In this document: positions 60,901-64,000 of the stretch, in pieces
How the letters are laid out: each line of letters starts with the position of its first letter
Position numbering within the stretch: the first letter of the stretch is position 1
Assembly: GCA_947359465.1 (NCBI GenBank)
Contig: OX375872.1
Coordinates: 78,163,100 to 78,227,099 of the forward strand
Length of the DNA: 64,000 nt
Direction of reading: 5' to 3'
From: Metellina segmentata
Lineage: Eukaryota > Arthropoda > Arachnida > Araneae > Tetragnathidae
Notes under the pieces: generated by a model
Databases searched by the model: none
What the model was told of the DNA's origin: nothing
The model's input: the letters and a program-made list of their open reading frames with translations, nothing else
Position numbers and translations under genes: made by a program

Positions 60901-63052
60901 CAGGGAAGGACTAGCATCATTCACTAGTGTGTTTGATACCGTAGAAATAGGTTTAGTATCTCTGATGTTCTACTCAAAAAACTTCAAAGAAGCCTTATTT
61001 ATTTTTGCGTTATCAAACACGCTAGTAAGTGACACAAGTGCTTCCTCATATTTAAACACTGCCTGAAAAGACCTAGTTAAAGACAATTAGGTTGTGGCAA
61101 TGTTATTTTAGTATAACATATTTGAACTCCTGTTTATTTATGTCTTACTCTACCGAAATGTACATTGATGGGTTTTTCATAGGTTTTATAATTGTAGTTG
61201 TCGTTTTTTGAAGTTTTACAATTTTGCTACTGTAAAAAGTATGTTTTTATGGCTTTTAATGTATAACTTTCTTTTTAATTCTTACTTTTAGTCAGGACAA
61301 CAGAAGTATATTATTCAAACTACATTTGCTTTGGCAAAAAAAGCTGCTGAATTAAAGCCAGATGATCCTGAAATAAATGCTGAATATGGCTTTCAGTATT
61401 TATATTTAGGCAAAGCTAGTAAAGCCTTATCTTTATTTAAATCTCATGCAAGTGACAGATCTGTAGCAGGTAAGATTATTTCCTACCAGTGATTGCGTAT
61501 TTCATGTTGAAAATGTAGGAATATATTAACTGGACAGACTGAACAAACTTTGATTATTTACAAGAGTAAAAACTAGATATCTGCTATAGATCATCCATTT
61601 CATTATAAAAATATTTTATACATTAATTATTTAATAACTATTAGAATAAAACTATTGTTAAACAACTAACTATACTAATTGCACCCATACTTCTTTTTGT
61701 GTCACAAGTTTAAGGTGTTTGATTCCATAAATTTGTTATAATAAAAACTATTGAGTTTATTTGCAAGTTGCTCACTAATTTTATGTCACGTTGAAGAGAC
61801 TGGAAGAGAAAAATCTGACAAAATGGATTTAGAATTTCTCAGGTTGAATTAAAAACGATGTCATTAGCATAAAAACACAAATAATCATACAACAATTAAC
61901 ATGTCTTTACCAAATACTATGCATGTAAAAATTAAATATAATGTAAGAATTGAAGGTAATTAAAATGAATAGTTCTATGTTGTGAATGAAAAGAATTCTG
62001 GTATTGCTAGAAGTTGACCATCTATCTGAAACTTTAATATATTGCTTGTATTTTTAAGATCCAGTTAATCTGATTTTCTTGATGTTCGATCTTCCACCAT
62101 TTACCTACTGATTTCTTGAATGTATCATTTATCAGTGATAATTTTAATTGACGAACAACATTTAAACTAATGATTTTAAAAGAAAATATTTTTCTTAAAA
62201 TATCTATTTTCGTGTCACGTTGAAGAGACTGGAAGTGAAAAGTCTGAGAAAAATGGAGTTAGAATTTCTCAGGTTGAATTAAAAATGATGGTATAAGTAT
62301 AAAAACATAGACATGTGCTTAAATATGATTTGAGATTGGCGTATAACGCATTTACATTATATTTTGCAATGTGTAATTTTGACATTACAATATATTGCTT
62401 GTATTTTTAAGATCCAGTTAATCTTATTTTCTTGATGTTCGATCTTCCACCATTTACCTACTGATTTCTTGAATGTATCATTTAACAGTGATAATTTTAA
62501 TTGACAAACAACATTTAAACTAATGATTTTAAAAGAAAATATTTTTCTTAAAATATCTATTTTCGTGTCACGTTGAAGAGACTGGAAGTGAAAAGTCTGA
62601 GAAAAATGGAGTTAGAATTTCTCAGGTTGAATTAAAAATGATGGTATAAGTATAAAAACATAGACATGTGCTTAAATATGATTTGAGATTGGCGTATAAC
62701 GCATTTACATTATATTTTGCAATGTGTAATTTTGACCCCCCCCCCCCTATATACAAATGCTTTCATGTCAAAAATAAGTTTTGGTCACCTTATTCCACAA
62801 ACTTACTGAAGAAGCATTTTAAATATGTTATAATCTGCACTCGTATGTACTCCCATTTGACTAAATCGTACCTTTTTATGAAATATCATGGCCTATCTAC
62901 TTAAAACTCATATTGTATGTACTATGTTTTTAGGATCTATTCAGTGTCTTATTTCACAGGGAGAATTTGCTCGAGCTAGTGAACAAATACAGATATATGA
63001 GGAGTGTGAAACTGAATTTTCCCCAGTAAGTATATTAAACATTGTATCTTAT

Positions 63053-63097
<45 letters not shown>

Positions 63098-63366
63098 ATA
63101 TTTAGGAAATGAAAATATAATTCTAAATAAGTATTTGTTTTTTGAGCAATGTATTGCTAAAATATCTATAATATATGTTCTTTATTTTTATGTTTTGAAC
63201 CTTTATATAGTTTATTTTTCATGACTATTTCTGAATTAGTTTTTTTTTTTTAATGTAGGAAATGCTCTACTTTTCTGCTTTTCTATCTGATTACATGACC
63301 AGCTCTTCAGAAACTGTAGCAACGTATTTAAATAATGCAGTAAATCTACATTTGCAAAGTTTGAAG
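41541..63366 (+). CDS. Tetratricopeptide repeat protein 21 / IFT139 homologue, 5' part (12 exons)
   Basis: This is the N-terminal third of a TTC21 protein, a large TPR subunit of the IFT-A complex used for retrograde transport in cilia. Exons are 41541-41567, 46780-46909, 48846-48956, 50213-50265, 51463-51564, 51925-52013, 55169-55354, 57687-57771, 60016-60114, 61292-61469, 62934-63025 and 63259-63366. All junctions are GT-AG, the phases agree, and the join gives 420 open codons. The start resembles the vertebrate protein (VEGIKRY, then DVSL, then LEYLNQAIVLFP, KMKIHLALEDW and SIQCLISQGEF). TPR-like helices are clear in exons 7, 8 and 10. The family is about 1300 residues long, so about 900 residues lie beyond the window. 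The paralogue (TTC21A or B) is not resolved. In arthropods the protein is expected in ciliated sensory neurons and, where flagellated, sperm. Confidence 0.9.
42299..42649 (+). repeat. SINE-B, full length with 14-bp TSD
   Basis: The insertion 42313-42635 is flanked by CCCAAACCTTACTT (42299-42312) and CCCAAATCTTACTT (42636-42649). The head is GGTCTGGTGGTTAAGGTGTT and GCTTCGAATCTGGG. It lies in TTC21 intron 1. Confidence 0.9.
43262..43537 (-). repeat. Hairpin retroposon, longest copy
   Basis: About 275 bp in TTC21 intron 1, from GTTTTATGGGGCAAGTGCCA to GGAGATGGTCCCCTGAGGGC. Confidence 0.8.
43611..45674 (-). mobile_element. Decayed pogo-like TIR transposon, copy 2
   Basis: This is the inverted counterpart of 27889-29601. 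Both ends carry the GGTAATTGTAAAC inverted repeat, and the decayed C-terminal transposase tail is recognisable near 44180-44400. A 390-bp SINE insertion makes it longer than copy 1. It lies in TTC21 intron 1. Confidence 0.78.
44404..44821 (+). repeat. SINE-B with 14-bp TSD inside the transposon
   Basis: The insert 44418-44807 is flanked by CCTCAACACCTACA (44404-44417 and 44808-44821). Copy 1 of the transposon lacks the insertion. The SINE has a B-type head, linker and body, and a second copy of its last 65 bp (44744-44807). Confidence 0.92.
45920..45954. repeat. (TA)n microsatellite in TTC21 intron 1
   Basis: About 35 bp of alternating T and A with slight interruptions. Confidence 0.9.
46131..46309 (+). 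mobile_element. TTAA-MITE in TTC21 intron 1
   Basis: It has TGTGGTTTCAATGAGATATC at the start, repeated ATGAGATACCTTGTC units and GAGGGTTAA at the end; a degenerate copy. Confidence 0.68.
46780..46909 (+). CDS. TTC21 exon 2
   Basis: Acceptor TTCTTAACAG and donor GTATCTG bound 130 nt, entering in phase 0 and leaving in phase 1. It encodes TLIYYSRARMYRTMQ followed by VEGIKRYPEDPIYKLYYC, the family's first TPR-like helix pair (residues 10-52). Confidence 0.92.
47613..48122 (-). repeat. Two tandem SINE-A copies in TTC21 intron 2
   Basis: 47613-47833 carries tail, body and linker. 47834-48122 repeats part of the body and continues through the linker to a decayed head. Both are strongly diverged. 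Confidence 0.75.
48846..48956 (+). CDS. TTC21 exon 3
   Basis: The exon runs from acceptor CTGTTCAG to donor GTGAGT, phase 1 to phase 1, residues 53-89. It includes GFPDVSLSCSILLAHIQ, which corresponds to the conserved DVSLCSLLALIYAH segment of vertebrate IFT139. Confidence 0.9.
49381..49901 (+). mobile_element. Mariner deletion derivative in TTC21 intron 3
   Basis: Inverted ends with GTCTGTCCCAAAAGTAATGA (49391 onward and the reverse complement ending 49901) enclose about 520 bp. Only the transposase C-terminal half remains: WIVHHNNARPHTALVVTEYL, then HPPYSPDLAQWDF, then frame breaks. The usual HHDNA is HHNNA, so the second catalytic Asp is lost. Confidence 0.9.
50213..50265 (+). CDS. TTC21 exon 4 (53 nt)
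   Basis: This short exon lies between TTTGTAG and GTATGG, phase 1 to phase 0, encoding NILKGKAKEHLEIAGEM (residues 90-107). Its small size makes it easy to miss by ORF calling, but removing it breaks the frame. Confidence 0.85.
51204..51258 (-). repeat. Hairpin retroposon 3' fragment
   Basis: TTTTATGGCACAAGGACCAT and GGCCAAACTGTGCCAAGC, in TTC21 intron 4. Confidence 0.72.
51463..51564 (+). CDS. TTC21 exon 5
   Basis: The exon lies between TTGTTGCAG and GTAAGT, phase 0 to 0, residues 108-141. The KPEKARQFI segment matches HDKAREYI of the vertebrate protein. Confidence 0.9.
51925..52013 (+). CDS. TTC21 exon 6
   Basis: The acceptor is CAACAG and the donor GTTAGT, which is weaker than its neighbours but is forced by an in-frame TAA a few codons on. 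Phase 0 to 2, residues 142-170, with the segment SVLMGWIELLTHEG then KYFESSDK. Confidence 0.82.
53177..54605 (-). mobile_element. Degenerate composite of Helitron-like sequence
   Basis: A CTAG end (53177-53180 read on minus) and a distal part matching the 5' region of the Helitron at 35755 (CCTGACAAATCTATTTGCAC, TTTGGCACACAGGTAGTTCG) bound a stretch. It holds three or four diverged repeats of AATTATTTATTTAAAGAAAA. A small SINE tail (53783-53833) is inserted. It lies in TTC21 intron 6. Confidence 0.6.
55169..55354 (+). CDS. TTC21 exon 7 (clearest TPR unit)
   Basis: A 186-nt exon between CTGTGTAG and GTAAGT, phase 2 to 2, residues 171-232. The segment NYTKALEYLNQAIVLFP is a classic TPR helix B, followed by FVEKMKIHLALEDWEQAL. 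It is the stretch most similar to vertebrate IFT139. Confidence 0.95.
57687..57771 (+). CDS. TTC21 exon 8
   Basis: The exon lies between TTCATTTAG and GTATAT, phase 2 to 0, residues 233-261. It encodes ALFLDGSNIEALRF, the start of the next TPR, ending with GGKIEE. Confidence 0.9.
59132..59760 (-). mobile_element. Helitron-like copy in TTC21 intron 8
   Basis: The minus strand ends GCATCGCCCGTGGTGACTAG, with a CACGG/CCGTG hairpin just upstream of CTAG. Its start region has AGAAGTGTTTGTCTGTC, as in the Helitron at 35755. Confidence 0.75.
60016..60114 (+). CDS. TTC21 exon 9
   Basis: A 99-nt exon between TTATTTAG and GTAAGT, phase 0 to 0, residues 262-294. EPKNAELFCETAQLFSRL corresponds to the EPQNAQLFYNITLAFSRT region of the vertebrate protein. 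Confidence 0.9.
61292..61469 (+). CDS. TTC21 exon 10
   Basis: A 178-nt exon between CTTTTAG and GTAAGA, phase 0 to 1, residues 295-353. It carries AKKAAELKPDDPEINAEYG and YLGKASKALSLFK, a full TPR pair. Confidence 0.93.
61784..62747 (+). repeat. 353-bp tandem duplication with an older partial copy
   Basis: The unit beginning ATTGCTTGTATTTTTAAGAT starts at 62041 and 62394 and is nearly identical over its length. A diverged piece at about 61784-61890 contains GTTGAAGAGACTGGAAG and TTTCTCAGGTTGAATTAAAA. The second unit ends in a C-run. All lie in TTC21 intron 10. Confidence 0.9.
62934..63025 (+). CDS. TTC21 exon 11
   Basis: The exon lies between GTTTTTAG and GTAAGT, phase 1 to 0, residues 354-384. 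SIQCLISQGEFARASEQ aligns with the GFIQCQLIEGQLQDADQQ segment of vertebrate IFT139. Confidence 0.92.
63058..63091. repeat. (AT)n microsatellite in TTC21 intron 11
   Basis: About 34 bp of AT repeat directly downstream of exon 11. Confidence 0.92.
63259..63366 (+). CDS. TTC21 exon 12 (last in window)
   Basis: A 108-nt exon between TTTAATGTAG and GTAAAG, phase 0 to 0, residues 385-420, including ETVATYLNNAVNLHLQSLK. The gene continues past the right edge; 63367-64000 is intron with nothing else recognised. Confidence 0.9.
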
Positions 63367-64000
63367 GTAAAGAAATTTTACAATATAATCAGTTGCATAA
63401 GACATAATCTGAATATGAAAACTCGTTTTAGTTAAATTATTTCGAATTGGAAACATAATGGAATCAATAGTTTTATGATTGAAACAATTATTTTTTACTT
63501 TGAATTCTGCAGATTTCTGAGTCATAGAATCATGGAGCTTTCTTCTTTGTGCAAACTAAGACTTAAAGTAACTAACTATATAAAGATATCATAAAACGTT
63601 AAATGTGTTTGTTTAAAATTAATTTATTTTCTACCTAAAAAATTGGAATTTTACTTTAAAAAAACTTCCTAAATTTTGTTTTGTATGGTAAAAGTAGGGT
63701 GATATCAGCATGAAGCATTCAATATAAATTAGTAAGAAAATCAAAATTTATAATTGAAACTTTAATGAACTGAAACTTATTTTCTCTTAACTTTTACATT
63801 CTTAGACTTATTTCTGAAAGTAAAGCTCATGTCAGATTATAACTAACTTAAATTCCTTGTGCTGTCATAAAATAATGTAGTTCTTCCCTTTTCATGCAAA
63901 TTTACCATATGCAGATTCAGTTCATGTTATCAGTGGTACCTGAAAAATTTTCTTTCCATATTTATCGAAATAAGGAATAAATAATTCTATAAATCATCAC

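Overview
This 64 kb window looks like animal nuclear DNA: AT-rich, gene-poor, with spliced genes and a heavy load of interspersed repeats. The gene content (a Tret1-like sugar transporter and an intron-rich TTC21/IFT139 gene) together with Tc1/mariner, hAT, Helitron and tRNA-SINE relics fits an arthropod. A non-dipteran, possibly an arachnid, is my best guess, but nothing here proves the lineage. I see no operons, rRNA genes or CRISPR arrays.

Only two protein-coding genes are convincing. (1) On the minus strand, 30339-35003 encodes a complete 466-residue major-facilitator sugar transporter in two exons joined by a phase-1 intron of 3.26 kb, with a poly(A) signal just after the stop. (2) On the plus strand, from about 41541 to beyond the right edge, lies the 5' part of a TTC21/IFT139 ciliary protein gene. 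Twelve exons with matching splice phases give the first 420 codons; the first exon is a 27-nt coding mini-exon that I infer. The two genes are divergent, with about 6.5 kb between their start codons.

Region by region: 1-30 kb is accessory, made of MITEs, SINEs, a hairpin-ended retroposon, minisatellites and a dead Tc1-like element. 30-35 kb is the transporter, whose intron holds a SINE, an hAT relic and a TIR transposon. 35-41.5 kb is a nest of transposons: an inverted partner of the intronic transposon split by a Helitron, a mariner-like element with both ends, and a tRNA-Ala-like SINE head. 41.5-64 kb is the TTC21 gene, whose introns have taken in further SINEs, a decayed pogo-like element, a mariner deletion derivative, Helitron-like copies and a 353-bp tandem duplication.

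The most informative material is the repeat biology. One SINE body is joined to at least three different tRNA-like heads. A second retroposon family appears to carry a conserved 3' stem-loop. A TTAA-flanked MITE is built of copies of the palindrome GACGAGATATCTCGTC. Several insertions can be dated or oriented because a second copy of the host repeat in the same window serves as an empty-site control.
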